Assembly (NCBI GenBank): GCA_958450365.1
Contig: CAUEEP010000932.1
Location: forward strand, 1,049,501 to 1,113,500
Direction: 5' to 3'
Length of the DNA: 64,000 nucleotides
From: Mesorhabditis belari
Taxonomy: Eukaryota > Nematoda > Chromadorea > Rhabditida > Rhabditidae
Positions 54,701-64,000 of the stretch are shown in pieces (the first letter of the stretch is position 1; each line of letters opens with the position of its first letter). The position numbers were made by a program, and so were the translations under genes. The notes under the pieces were generated by a model. That model was not told where the DNA came from and searched no databases. It saw only the letters and a list, made by a program, of their open reading frames with translations.

Positions 54701-57700
54701 CGCATGCAAATTGACGGCTGTCTCCGGTGCGGTGTGTCGAGGGTTCGAACCCCGCTGCAGCATAACTTTTTGCTTTTTAAGAACAATAATAGAAGTAAAT
54801 TTATTGAGGGTTATAGCAAGGTTATAGCAATTTTATGCTGTTATTTGTTGCTCCGGGCGTGGCTCGGCGCGTCCGCCCTGCTCCTCTCCGGTGCTCAGTC
54901 TTATGGATCCCTCCCTGGCCTCTTCATCCGGCCAAAGTCCACGTCGACGGTCGAAAGAGATGCTTTCCAGCGTCTTCTTCAACACTATCGTCTGGATGTA
55001 TCCATGCACATAACAATGGTGATAGGTTGTCACAAACAATGGTGATAGGCTGTCACCCTGTAGTATCCCGCGCTCCAAGAACAATAAAAGTTAAGAACTT
55101 AATAAAAGTTTATATAACAATAAAAATGTATAAAAACCCAACAAAAAGAAATTCAAAGCAATTAAAGCGAATGTAAATTAAGGCAGAACTTATACTCGGA
55201 TGAACTTATACTCGAGACTTTAGGGTAATGAAGATTTGATTGTGCCAGAAGCGATGATCTTTTCTGAATGCCAGAAGCTTTTCAATTTGCTATGAAACTT
55301 TATTTGCTAATTTTTTTTTTCGTTTTTTAGTCGAAGTATGGTGATGAATCAGTTTCGGATGTTGAAAAACTCGAAATACGCGGATCTCTTTCAGACATTG
55401 ACTCGAATGACAGGCATTCAGTGAGTTTACAATCAAAAAGGAGACTTCAAAATCGATCAAAATCAAAACTCAAACAAAACTAAACGCAAAATCAAAGTAC
55501 TATACGACTTTCAGAAGTATTTTGAGTCGTTTACCTAGAAGTACTTTGATCCATCAAGTTTTTCATTGCTTTATTTCATCTATTCAAAAAAAGAACTCCA
55601 ATATTTCAATAAAATCTCGTTACCTTTCGCATAAGAAACTTTAACTTAACGAACACTACTAACTTTAACGAAGCTGAATGTTTGTAAAAGTACAAATCTG
55701 ACAAGGGAAAGCTGGGCTTTTGAGATCTGAGACTTGAGATCATCTGATAGAATCGATCATGATCGTCATTCGAATCCATTTTTATTGGGTTGATGCATAA
55801 TTATCCGGACTTCTTTTTACGTGCTTGTATCTTTTTTGTTTTGAAAGCTTTTTGTCTATTTCTTTTTTTTAAATATTCGTTATTCTTTAGTGAACAAAAT
55901 GCGTGTCGACAATCATATCCATCTTCGCCATATCATGCTCTACCACTTCGAAAAGGTCAAGGAACAATTGGACGTGCAACAGTTTATGAATGGTTCGATC
56001 GTTTCAAGTCCGGTAACACAAGTGTTGATGATGAACCAGGAAGAGGACGGCCATCAGAATTCGATGACAAGGCACTTCTGGAAGCCGTTGAAGAAGACGA
56101 AAGCCTGACAACCAGAATGCTGGCAGATGAATTCAATGTTGACCAGCCAACGATCGTGCGCCATCTCAAAAAGCTTGGCAAAGTATGGAAATTGGCTGGA
56201 TGGGTCCCACACGAACTCTCCGAGAAGAACCAAGCAGATCGCCTTCGAATTTTCACCGATTTGTTGCAACGAAACGAGGAAGCACCGTTTTTGAAGAATC
56301 TCGTCACAGGCGATGAATCATGGCTGTTGTTCAAGAACCTCAAAACTCATCAACACTTGTGTTACCGGACTTGAAACGATCGAACCATTCATAAACTGTT
56401 GCACGTCCAATTGTTCCTTGACCAAAAAGTTCTTTGAGATCGCGAAACGACTCTGCGGCAGACCATCCCTTTTCGAAGTGGTAGAGCATGATATGGCGAA
56501 GATGGATATGATTGTCGACACGCATTTTGTTCACTAAAGAATAACGAATATTTAAAAAAAAGAAATAGACAAAAAGCTTTCAAAACAAAAAAGATACAAG
56601 CACGCAAAAAAGAAGTCCGGATAATTATGCATCAACCCAATAGTTTTTGCAGAACGCTTCTCATAGATATTTGGCATCAAAAATCACGGCTTCTTAACGA
56701 GTCCGAAATCTAGATATCTCGCGATTTTTCTGCAAAAACTACAAGATTCGAAAACTACAAGAACCTCATGGCCGACTCTATAAGGTGGACTTGGTCAAAA
56801 GATCCAAAAGACTCAAAAGGCTGAGTCAAAAGGCCAACTGCTGGTGCCTTTCCCTTGTCAGATCTCAATGTTAAAGCAAATCTGAGTTTTAAGACTTGCA
56901 AACAAGCTTTCCGAATTTCTTATTCCAGAAATTTCCGGTCCCCATCTTTCCTGAAGACGAACAGCAACAGTGTCCGCGATCGATCCGTCACGTTGATGTT
57001 GCTAGCGATTGTCGCGATTTTCTTGTTCTGCAATTGTTTGGCTTTCTGCAACAATTTAATCGACATCTTGCAAAGAGAGGGTTTCATCAGTATTCGGGTG
57101 AGATACCTATTTTGTTTGGCAAAAAATTGTCGGTTAAAAAGCTGTTAACGCCTATTCAAAGCCTGTTCGTCACTCATCCCTGTTCTTACAAAATTCACAA
57201 AATTTTCAACTTAAATTCAACTATTGGGTTGGTGAATTGAAAACTGCGGGCTATTGTCATACGTGACAGTTTGAGAACTTTCTTCAACAGAAACCCATTT
57301 TGGTGTCAATGGAAAAAAAAGAAGAAAAAAAAAGACTGAAAAAATAAAACACGACGAAAGACTGAAAATTCTTTGTGGTGGGGGCCTTTTATTGCGTCGG
57401 GTTACGGTAGTTTCCGACGTTTGGCGCGGAAACGTCTGAAAGGCAAAGTGTACGGTGGACGGTCCGAAAGGCATCTGTCGCCAGAATTTTATTATTTCAA
57501 GAGAGAATTCCTTTAAATTGATTTAAAGTAAAATGAAATTAAACCCAATTTGTTTAATTACTTTTTTAATTTATTGGGTTGGTGAATTGAAAACTGCCGG
57601 CTATTGTCAAATGTGACAGTTTGAGCACTTTCTTCAAAAGAAACCCATTTTGGTGTCAATGGAAAAGTTGTAGCGAATCAAAAATCAAGCTTATATCCAA

Positions 57701-59876
57701 ATGTTCAGAACGATTCAAAAACTGGTTTTCAAGAAATGCCAAATTTACGAATTTTCACAAAACTTGCATTTTAAGCGAAACTACTAAGTGTATCTTTTTG
57801 GAAATTTGGCTATAAGCCTAATTTTTGATTCTCTACAACTTTTCTATTGACACCAAAATGGGTTTCTTTTGAAGAAAGTGCTCAAACTAGGACATATGAC
57901 ATCTCCAGTCCTCCATTTTTGAGTCTCACACACAAACCAAAATCCTACTACGAAAGAGGAATCCAAAAATTGCCTGTAAAATGGGCAGAATTCGTCAATA
58001 ATAATGGAAATTATTTGGAATGAATTGATTTAGAGAAAAGTTATGTTGAATAAATTTTAGTTCGAAGTCCCGCAGTTTTCAATTCACCAACCTAATAAAA
58101 GAGTCATATCAAGTTTCCAACAATTCCAATAACCAAGCAATGCATTTAGCAAGGCGTCTTCGAGATGTCAGTCGAGATCGCGAATATCTTGATTTCTCTA
58201 AATTCTTCCTCATCAATTTTTGTCTACATGATTTTCTCTTCAAAATATCGAGCCATTATCAAACATTGGTTGGGATTGGAAAAGAGGAAACAGGTGGGGG
58301 AAATGGATAAAGATCAAAGATCAAAGATCAAAGGATAAAGAAGTTACAAAGTGGATAAAGAACCTACCGTAAATACTGTAAAATCAAAAAACAAAACCCA
58401 TTCAGATCAACGGAGTCGCGCTGACGACCGCGTTGGCTGCTCAGAAAGCCCTTGAGCTGTCGGTTTTGCCGGATGAGGTACAGTTTTCAATGAGAAATCA
58501 TAGAAATCAGTAAATTAGATCATAGAAATCATAGAGAGTGGTAATTTGAAACTTTTGAAACTAAAGAATAAAGGATATTTGTTATTATGCCAACAAAATC
58601 AAGAGTTTTTTAGCTCCGGCTCGTTTTGTAATCGTTTTGTAAACCAATTTCAATTATAACTAAACTTTAGTCTGAACTAAGCTAAAACTAAAAGTCAACT
58701 TTCAAAAATTCCAGGTTGAAAACCGACGCCGCAAATCGAATGTGGAGAAATTCGCACAGTTGCAAAATTTGCGACAACCGCTGTGTCGACAAACGAGCTC
58801 GCACAGTGACGTCCGCATAGAAGAGGAGATTTGTCAAGGTTTGTGAAACGCGCAATTCTATCATATTGATTGCCAAATTAGAACCAGGGTAAAGCTGATG
58901 ACATTGCACATTTAGCATTTGTCAATAAATACCGTAATTCTAATAAAAGCACAGCACAAAGTTTCGGCAATTTTTGGCAAACTTATAGATAAATAGGTAT
59001 TTATTAGTTAGCTATTTATCTATAAGATAACTAACTAACTAACAAATACATAGTAGAATAAATAGTAAAACTAATAAATAAATAGCTAACTAATAAATAG
59101 CTAATTACTGCTTTAAAAACACTATAATAATCATCAAGAAGTGTTTTTCGGAAGTTTTCCAAAAAAAAAAAAGTTCTTCCAAAAAGTTTTCCGTTTAACT
59201 GAGTATCTTTAAAATTGGTGGGAAATTCCCTTCCAATGATTCCAAAAAAGATTTTTTTTGAAAAAACTGGGCAAAAAATTGTTTTGATATTTTTTTCGCG
59301 CAGGCGCACTTTTTAGAAAACGACAATTACTCATGCAAATTTACTCGAGTAATTACTTACTCGCGAGGAATGCACTCTATAAATGATAGCGCTTGAAATC
59401 CAGTATTTTTGGTATCAAAAATATAATTGAGAAAAGTAGGGGATGAGAAAAAAAATGGTTTTCTAAAAAGAAGTTAAACTACGCGACTGTACGATGGGGT
59501 GGTGTTCTATTAGAGTATTTACGGTCTACAAAACGTACAGCTTGGACACGCTGAATAGAAATCTTTTCAGCGAAATCATATTGTCCATAGATAGACCTAA
59601 AAAGCTATGCAATTCTGGTTATGAATGCTATGAAATTCTGCTTATGAATGCTATGAAATTCTTGAAAATTAGCATTCTTGAGGGTGAGTTTTCTTTTTTT
59701 TAAGCTTACTTATGAAATTTGAAAAGCTGAACTTTAATACAATCAAAAAAAAACCACCAAAGCCGGTCAATGTTAAAGCGAAATATATTATGAAAGCCAA
59801 ATTTTCAGACGAAAACTCCGACGCTCGGCGGACATCATCTCGACGAAAATTGTTGCGTTTTGCCACCGTTCAATGA
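49399..59876 (+). CDS. Class A GPCR, FMRFamide/neuropeptide-receptor-like
   Basis: Exons: 49399-49540, 50347-50518, 51481-51560, 51625-51707, 52990-53066, 53172-53226, 54421-54554, 55331-55420, 56929-57097, 58150-58293, 58406-58477, 58715-58838, 59809-59876. The product is 469 aa and every junction keeps frame. The N-terminus has two glycosylation sequons (N2, N6). TM1 is about 30-51; TM2 carries LALSISD with D71 at position 2.50; TM3 ends in HRY (128-130) instead of DRY, followed by CHPF; TM4 147-168; TM5 204-226; TM6 297-322; TM7 343-363 with N352 and Y360 where NPxxY is expected. C117 at the start of TM3 and C175 in the second loop could form the usual disulfide. The whole resembles nematode FMRFamide-receptor-like (FRPR) proteins; the ligand is not deducible. 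Intron 4 holds tRNA-derived repeats, intron 6 MITEs, intron 8 a fold-back mariner. The receptor would act at the plasma membrane through G proteins. Confidence 0.85.
49640..50192. repeat. Dispersed repeat in GPCR intron 1, with embedded array
   Basis: Same family as 5.0-5.36 kb. It is split by a 15-bp array AGCTCTCTAAGCCTT (49792-49977) that sits where the 5-kb copy has only CCTTAGTGCTAAAG. Confidence 0.75.
50633..51226. repeat. 10-bp minisatellite in GPCR intron 2
   Basis: About 59 copies of GGCTGTTGAA with ACGG, AAAG and AAGG variants. Variant order is irregular with locally repeated strings. Confidence 0.97.
51713..51841. repeat. Third telomere-like array, partly inverted
   Basis: GGCTCA repeats start six bases after the GPCR exon 4 donor. 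TTAGGC units follow, then inverted CTAAGCCTAAACCTAAGC, so the right part can pair with the left. Confidence 0.9.
52472..52542 (+). pseudogene. tRNA-derived repeat, copy 1
   Basis: 71 nt. GCGTTGT pairs with GCGGCGC at the ends, TGTAATGGTTAG resembles an A-box, GGATTCTAGTCCC a decayed B-box, GGT sits at the anticodon place (Thr-like). The anticodon stem does not pair. A shared 3' body (TTTTTAATCTCCCCTAGTTCCA) follows, as expected for a SINE. Confidence 0.65.
52732..52802 (+). pseudogene. tRNA-derived repeat, copy 2
   Basis: 71 nt, same ends and upstream flank (CTGGAGTAA) as copy 1. B-box GGGTTCAAGTCCC is intact and the anticodon stem pairs, but position 33 is not T. The body TTTTTGATCTGCCCTTGTTCCA is shared with copy 1. 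Both lie in GPCR intron 4. Confidence 0.65.
53242..53286. mobile_element. MITE family A, solo end
   Basis: TACCGTATCTCTCTAATAGT and CCTGAGCGTTGCCTAA only. The remainder is missing. Confidence 0.75.
53415..53636. mobile_element. MITE family A copy, inverted
   Basis: 222 bp in GPCR intron 6. The right end is slightly mutated (CCGGTG). Confidence 0.92.
53822..53966. repeat. 12-bp GGAACTAAATAG array
   Basis: About 12 copies with ATAAA and CCAAA variants, in GPCR intron 6. Confidence 0.93.
54144..54414. mobile_element. MITE family B at the 3' splice site of GPCR intron 6
   Basis: Left end TACCGTAAATACTTTAATAG, right end TAGAGTATTTACGAGCGTA. Its core matches 59.4 kb in inverted orientation. The right end is six bases from the exon 7 boundary at 54421. 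Confidence 0.88.
54664..55227. mobile_element. TIR element carrying a reverse-transcriptase scrap
   Basis: Ends TACCCTAAAGTCGCGAGTAT and ATACTCGAGACTTTAGGGTA. The interior is GC-rich and unlike the host intron: a B-box-like GGGTTCGAACCCC at 54741, and on the minus strand at 55084-55035 the peptide ERGILQGDSLSPLFV, the reverse-transcriptase domain B signature. Confidence 0.8.
55898..56374 (+). pseudogene. Mariner transposase, N-terminal half, frameshifted
   Basis: It begins MNKMRVDNHIHLRHIMLYHF at 55898. A 46-bp gap after FEK shifts frame. The second frame carries GTIGRATVYEWFDRFKSG, GRGRPSEFDD, DQPTIVRHLKKLGK, ENL-like linker text and VTGDESWLL with the first Asp. The catalytic domain after that is replaced by the inverted 5' end. 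Not functional. Confidence 0.88.
56347..56534 (-). pseudogene. Inverted second copy of the mariner 5' coding end
   Basis: The minus frame starts MNKMRVDNHIHLRHIMLYHF and keeps GWSAAESFRDLKELFGQG, the first HTH, which is lost in the left arm. It runs to FDRFKSGNTSVDE and ends there. Confidence 0.9.
57222..57480. mobile_element. Mariner-type TIR element, left part
   Basis: Starts TATTGGGTTGGTGAATTGAA like 13752. After TGTCAATGGAAAAAAAAG comes unrelated sequence with a GC-rich core at 57375-57480. A right end is not evident before the next copy at 57572. Confidence 0.7.
57572..58097. mobile_element. Mariner-type TIR element with an internal inverted piece
   Basis: 526 bp, same ends as 13752. 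About 57810-57905 is an inverted copy of its own subterminal region (CAAAATGGGTTTCTTTTGAA). It lies in GPCR intron 9, ending about 50 bp before exon 10. Confidence 0.85.
58365..58381. mobile_element. MITE family B, solo terminus
   Basis: TACCGTAAATACTGTAA only, within the 112-bp GPCR intron 10. Confidence 0.5.
59385..59527. mobile_element. MITE family B, partial
   Basis: Shares TTGAAATCCAGTATTTTTGG, GAGAAAAAAAATGGTTTTCT and the end TTAGAGTATTTACGGT with the copy at 54.1 kb (inverted). A possible other end, TACCGTAATTCTAATA, lies at 58930. Confidence 0.75.
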
Positions 59877-60747
59877 CTAAATGTTTAGCTTGTTTTTGAA
59901 AATATTTCAACACTTGTATAATACTTTTTTTGTTGTTGAAATTTTCTTTTCTTTTCTTTTCTCCGATAGTCTTGCGATCTTTTCCCCCATAAAGACGGGT
60001 TTTTCAGAAATTTGCTTATCCTTGGTGCAATTGTTTGATTCATTTTGTTTGTGTGTTCTTTTGGAGGATAAATTTTATAGGCTATCACATGGGTTGAGCT
60101 CAAAATTTGGATAAATTTGGATAAATTTCTTTCAGAGAGCCGGCTAAGGTGCCGTAAAAAAAAGTCTACAATCTTTTTAGTACAAGACTTTTAACTTTTA
60201 AGGCATTGATTGCCTTCAAATTGCGAGATTTTGAAATTTTCGATCGGCTTTTTCCTAGAAAAGTGATTCTATCCTTACCAATCGACAATCTCCTTCATGC
60301 AGCTCCAAATTGAAAGCTCAAAAACACACTTCGCTTAAGTTCTCTGGACGTACTTTGTGCTCACAAACAAACGCTAACTAAGTAGGTACTAAAGTGTAAA
60401 TTTTGACGTTTATGCGCATGTTTTGTTTCTTGACTCCTTGTTTATCTATATCAAGGAGATATTATTGTCTTTTTCCCAACCAGTTAACAGTTTTTCCCAA
60501 CCATGCAAACAGTTAATTAAGAATAATTTATTTTACAAACATAAATTAGAGAATTTACAAGCATGTCAAAGGCAGATGGTGACAAAAGCACAACCAATTA
60601 GATGAAGTCAGAACTGATTCACACACGTATGTGCAAGAGAAATGATTAGCGGATTCTCATTGGGCACTCAAATAAATATAAAGCTGAAGCAAAAAGAAGA
60701 TCATTTTGTAGAAAGGATATTTCATTGTTGAAGGGTGATTGATTGGT
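59877..60747. other. Convergent intergenic region between GPCR and Arp2
   Basis: The 3' untranslated regions of both genes must lie here. I see no coding pattern, no TIR element and no sizeable tandem array. It is the least repetitive stretch of its length outside Arp2. Confidence 0.6.
60527..60532 (-). promoter_or_regulatory. Polyadenylation signal of Arp2
   Basis: AATAAA on the minus strand (TTTATT on plus), about 215 bases beyond the Arp2 stop codon. No closer canonical signal was seen. Confidence 0.4.
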
Positions 60748-63066
60748 TTACACCTTGATTCCGAGTTTCTTCATGCATCTAGCTAGGCCTTCTTCGTCGT
60801 ATTCACGCTTTGATACCCAGAAGTCCTAAAGAAAAACGGTAGAATAACGATTGGAAAACCACGATGACCTCTATTCGTTCAACGTCTTTTAGTTTCGATT
60901 ATGCTGCTTAAGCGGCTTATCGGCAATAGATAGTTTTATGCCAGTTTCTTATCTGAATATCTAACCTGATCACGATCTCTCATCAAGTTCGCCAATACAG
61001 CTCCACCCATGAAAACCATATGCTTGCGTCGAGGCGGGGCTTCTATCCGGATTTTGAATTTCTAGAAGTTCAAAACTAGAATAAGATTGCACTCCTTGTA
61101 AAACCTTAAATTGTTCAACATTTCCGTGGAGTACCCGATCAAGATACAGTTGCTTCAATTCACGTTCCAATCGTGATGGGAGTCTAAAGTAAAATAAAAG
61201 CATTCAAATTAATTTTGCAAAACATTTATTGGCAAAACATTCAAATTTACCCCGGATACATTGTCGTTCCTCCTGACAAAACAATGTGCTTGTAGAAGTC
61301 GAGTCGTGTATCTAGAAAATTGCATAAGTTACTATAAACTAAGCGCCAAGGCACCAATGTCAGCAGCTTGAATACAATTGAATAGAAGCTCCGAGAGACC
61401 ATTCTTCTCAACGTTGATGAGATGCGGCTGGAATAGAACTTCTGGTGCTTCAAATCTCTCGGCTCCAACTCGAATGATTCGACCATCGGGAAGCTAAAGA
61501 ATACAAGTTAAAGAACTTAAAAGGTCAAAACTTGCAAATGTTTCAAGGAAAATTACTAGTGAACGATAAAATTTAAACTTTTCGCAGTATTACAGTGAAT
61601 TACAACGCTTACTTATTTGACTTTGCTTAATAGCTTAAGCTAGCACAAACCGTGTATTGTTGAGTGAGCACTGTTGTCTCAAGAGCCAACTTTTGCTCTT
61701 GTTCCACATCATAGGCCATGTAGCAGAGCTTTTCCTAAACAAACTCGTTTCTTTTCCTAAGTAATAATATAAACCTTCATCTCTCGAACGGTGTCAAAAT
61801 CAGCGGAATGATTGAAGTTGTAGCCACGAAGAAGAAGTAGCTAAAATAAACATGCTTGATATGCTATGGCTAAGTTGTTGCACTTGAAATACTAAATTAA
61901 CACTACCTTAATTAAATATCGAGTGATGTCCCGTCCGGCCACATCAAGTCGTCTTGTGAGATGATTGAGAGCAAAACTAAATGAAATTCATCTAGATAGT
62001 TGCATCTTCAGCTTCTAATCAACACTGAACATTTAAACATTGAACGTTAATTGTTTTCCTTTAGATTAAGTAGTAAGAACCAACCCTTCATAAACGGGAC
62101 AAATGTGTGTAACTCCATCACCAGAATCGACAACAACACCCGTTAAAAGTCCTTGAGCATAAAGCGTCAACACGGCCTGCAAAAGATAAAAATGGGAAAT
62201 TTGGTAAAGGAATCACCTGTACAGCCACATAGATTGAGTGGAAGCCATATTGCTCAAACATCACCTACAATCAAAAAGTAATTAAAGATTAGAATAAAAA
62301 CGAACTTGAAACATTCGCTCCCGATTCGAATTTGGATTCAGTGGCGGCTCGGTGAGCAATAATTTGCAATCCTGAAACAAAAGTTTTCTGATTTATTTAG
62401 CTGTCAATCTAGAGTTATATTTTTTAGAAAAACTAGTATTTAGTAAATAATCTAGTGCTTAAAACAAACCTTTGGGTCAATATCGAGTTTTTCAGGGCCA
62501 AATGTGTAGTCCCAAACGTGGGCCATGTCATCCCAATTCCGCACGATTCCATTCTCCATCGGGTACGAGATGTCCAACATATGACGAAGCTTCGACGCCT
62601 CTTCACCGACCATCAAGTCCTAAAATAAGAAAATTTAAAATAAAGTTTTGATGTATAGATTTACCAAATAGATTTAGAATTTGCCATCTTAATCAGCTTC
62701 CCAAACCTTTGCTCTATTTGCAATATTAATAAAATACCTACCTTAATTTGTGTGTCTCCAACTCGTTGCGATGAGCGAACAATGGGACGGCCGACCAACG
62801 ACGGGAAAATGTGAGCCGGGAAATTTGAGCCCGCGTACCCGCATTTGACGAACTAAACAATTTCATTATAGCACCGACAACAAATCTTTTAAAACTTAAC
62901 ATCATAAAAATTTGTTTATCACTAAAGCCCTTTATTCTGAAGTTTAAACTGTATAAATCGATGAGATAGGCTCCAAAACCATAAAATTTTATATTGAAAA
63001 ACCTACTCCGGTTCCATTATCGACCACGATCACTTTGCGACCTTGAGAATCGGTTCCGGTGGCCAT
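60748..63066 (-). CDS. arp2 (ACTR2/arx-2 orthologue): Actin-related protein 2 (Arp2/3 complex subunit)
   Basis: Complete minus-strand gene of 14 exons: 63007-63066, 62742-62852, 62470-62619, 62306-62371, 62217-62264, 62085-62176, 61907-61976, 61775-61840, 61651-61734, 61355-61493, 61251-61311, 61105-61183, 60966-61061, 60748-60825. All phases agree and give 399 aa, against about 394 for animal Arp2. The actin-fold nucleotide sites are present: DNGTG at 16-20 and [10 protein letters not shown] at 160-169. [22 protein letters not shown] and a final KKLGIKV identify Arp2 rather than actin or Arp3. With Arp3 and ARPC1-5 it nucleates branched actin filaments in the cytoplasm. Introns are short (about 40-200 bp) and almost repeat-free, unlike the two neighbours. 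The gene converges on the GPCR; the stop codons are about 870 bp apart. It looks fully functional. Confidence 0.97.
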
Positions 63067-63732
63067 TTCTAAAGCAAAAGTTGTTATATCATTACTTCAA
63101 AATTGAGAAACAGATTGAATAGAATTAATCGTTAAAAACAACAAACAAATCTTGCTAAATTTCCCTGAGAAAATAGAGCAGTGTGGAATAAACTAGTGGG
63201 AAAAGCTTTGGTTAAAGTTGTTTCATCGTTTATTAAAAAAAAAGAATACATAAAATAGCATTTAAGTTCTTTTGACAACATTTTGTTGTTGCGTTACTCA
63301 TCGAAATGTAAGTCGGGGGTTGAAAGAAGAGCGAGTTAATCACACCACCGTAGCCCGGTAGTGGTGAAAGAAAAGACAAGGGCGCGGAATAGATTGCCAA
63401 GGGAAAGAGTGAAGTGAAACCAACGCGACATATTTCTTCGCCGACAGTTGCTACTGGGTTACTGAGCCAAACTGAAAGCAATTTCAAAAAAATTGGCCTT
63501 TAATTGGACCCATAAATTGTTGAGTTGCTCAACAAAATGAGCTGTTAAAAGCCTAAACGGATGGAGCAAAATTGGGGGCAAAAGAATGCAAAAGAGTGCA
63601 AAAGAAGTCTTCAGAAGTTTTGCCAAAGAGCTTTATCTCAAGAACTAAGCACAATTTATAAAAGTTCTTGTGACGCCGTCACCAAAAAGCTGCCGTAGTT
63701 TAATAAGATACCAGAAATACCGTACCTTAAAC
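63067..63732. other. Arp2 upstream region
   Basis: AT-rich up to about 63230, then a segment of mixed composition at about 63300-63480 that is clearly GC-richer than its surroundings. On the minus strand it is open for 84 codons (63233-63487), but the peptide resembles nothing I know. It may be the Arp2 promoter or part of another transcript. No known promoter motif was recognised. Confidence 0.4.
63069..63076 (-). promoter_or_regulatory. Probable trans-splice acceptor at Arp2 start
   Basis: On the minus strand GCTTTAG ends two bases before the Arp2 ATG. The same arrangement is seen at the other two genes in the window. Confidence 0.5.
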
Positions 63733-63993
63733 AATGTCGGAGGTAGGCTAATTTTCGCTATTTTATTTGCGCAACAGGGTCATTTGCGCAACTCGCCATA
63801 ACTTTCTTCTCAGTGGGCCAATCGTCATGATTTTGGTTTCATTTTGTAGATATCAAGAAGTGCAACAAAATGACACTAAAATCATAAAGATTGGTCGACT
63901 TAGAAGAAAGTTATGCCGAGTGGCGCAAAAGACCTAGTTGCGCAAATGACTCAGTTGCGCAAAAGATTTGGCGCAAAGTAACCTATCCCCAAT
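63733..63993. mobile_element. Fold-back repeat with GCGCAAATGAC motif
   Basis: The two ends are inverted copies: GGTAGGCTA...TTGCGCAA on the left, TTGCGCAA...GTAACCTATCC on the right. Inside, CATAACTTTCTTCT on the left is matched by AGAAGAAAGTTATG on the right. No coding capacity. It resembles in style the fold-back element at 42.9 kb but is a different sequence. Confidence 0.6.
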
Positions 63994-64000
63994 GTTGTGC

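Larger units (their letters stand above)
55785..56640 (+). mobile_element. Fold-back mariner in GPCR intron 8
   Basis: 856 bp flanked by TA, ends TTGGGTTGATGCATAATTAT. The first 248 bp are repeated inverted as the last 294 bp. The left arm lacks 46 bp that the right arm keeps. Between the arms lies the middle of a mariner transposase gene up to the first catalytic Asp. Confidence 0.93.

Noticed and set aside
55984..56343. 119-codon minus-strand frame
   Set aside because: Antisense shadow of the mariner transposase fragment.

Overview
The window is AT-rich animal DNA with three spliced protein genes in a very repeat-rich background. Short exons, introns ending in TTTTCAG or TTTAG, arrays based on the nematode telomere unit TTAGGC, and a TTTNAG acceptor just 5' of each inferred start codon (as expected for spliced-leader trans-splicing) all point to a nematode. 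Nothing in it looks bacterial or viral.

The three genes were built by hand from exon, splice-site and phase agreement. (1) About 15.4-28.3 kb, plus strand: a 19-exon Cys-loop ligand-gated ion channel subunit of about 493 aa with an anion-type PAR motif before M2. (2) About 49.4-59.9 kb, plus strand: a 13-exon class A neuropeptide-type GPCR of about 469 aa, closest in look to the nematode FMRFamide-receptor-like group. (3) About 60.7-63.1 kb, minus strand: a complete 14-exon Arp2 gene (399 aa), convergent with the GPCR. Arp2 is a cytoskeletal housekeeping gene with short introns. The other two are neuronal membrane receptors whose long introns are filled with repeats. Nothing suggests the three share an operon or pathway.

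Layout: 1-15.4 kb is intergenic, with minisatellites, a mariner fragment (3.1 kb), an internally deleted mariner (5.5 kb) inside a palindromic element, a terminal-inverted-repeat (TIR) element (7.5 kb), a tRNA-like sequence split by a telomere-like array (12.9 kb), a short mariner-type element (13.7 kb) and a Tc1-like relic (14.1-15.4 kb) that ends 56 bp before the channel start codon. The channel introns (15.5-28.3 kb) carry TIR elements, tRNA-like sequences, hairpins and many tandem arrays. From 28.3 to 49.4 kb no gene is visible: non-LTR retrotransposon 3' ends, fold-back elements, MITEs and minisatellites. The GPCR introns (49.5-59.8 kb) hold a 600-bp decamer array, a tRNA-derived pair, MITEs, an element with a reverse-transcriptase scrap and a fold-back mariner. 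The last 0.9 kb holds the Arp2 upstream region and one more fold-back repeat.

The most notable structure is the link between minisatellites and mobile elements. Several arrays lie inside, or exactly at the edge of, transposons, a tRNA-like gene or retrotransposon ends. One array is 20 in-frame copies of a six-codon piece of a transposase. No coherent new multi-gene system is visible. The unusual content is repeat biology.
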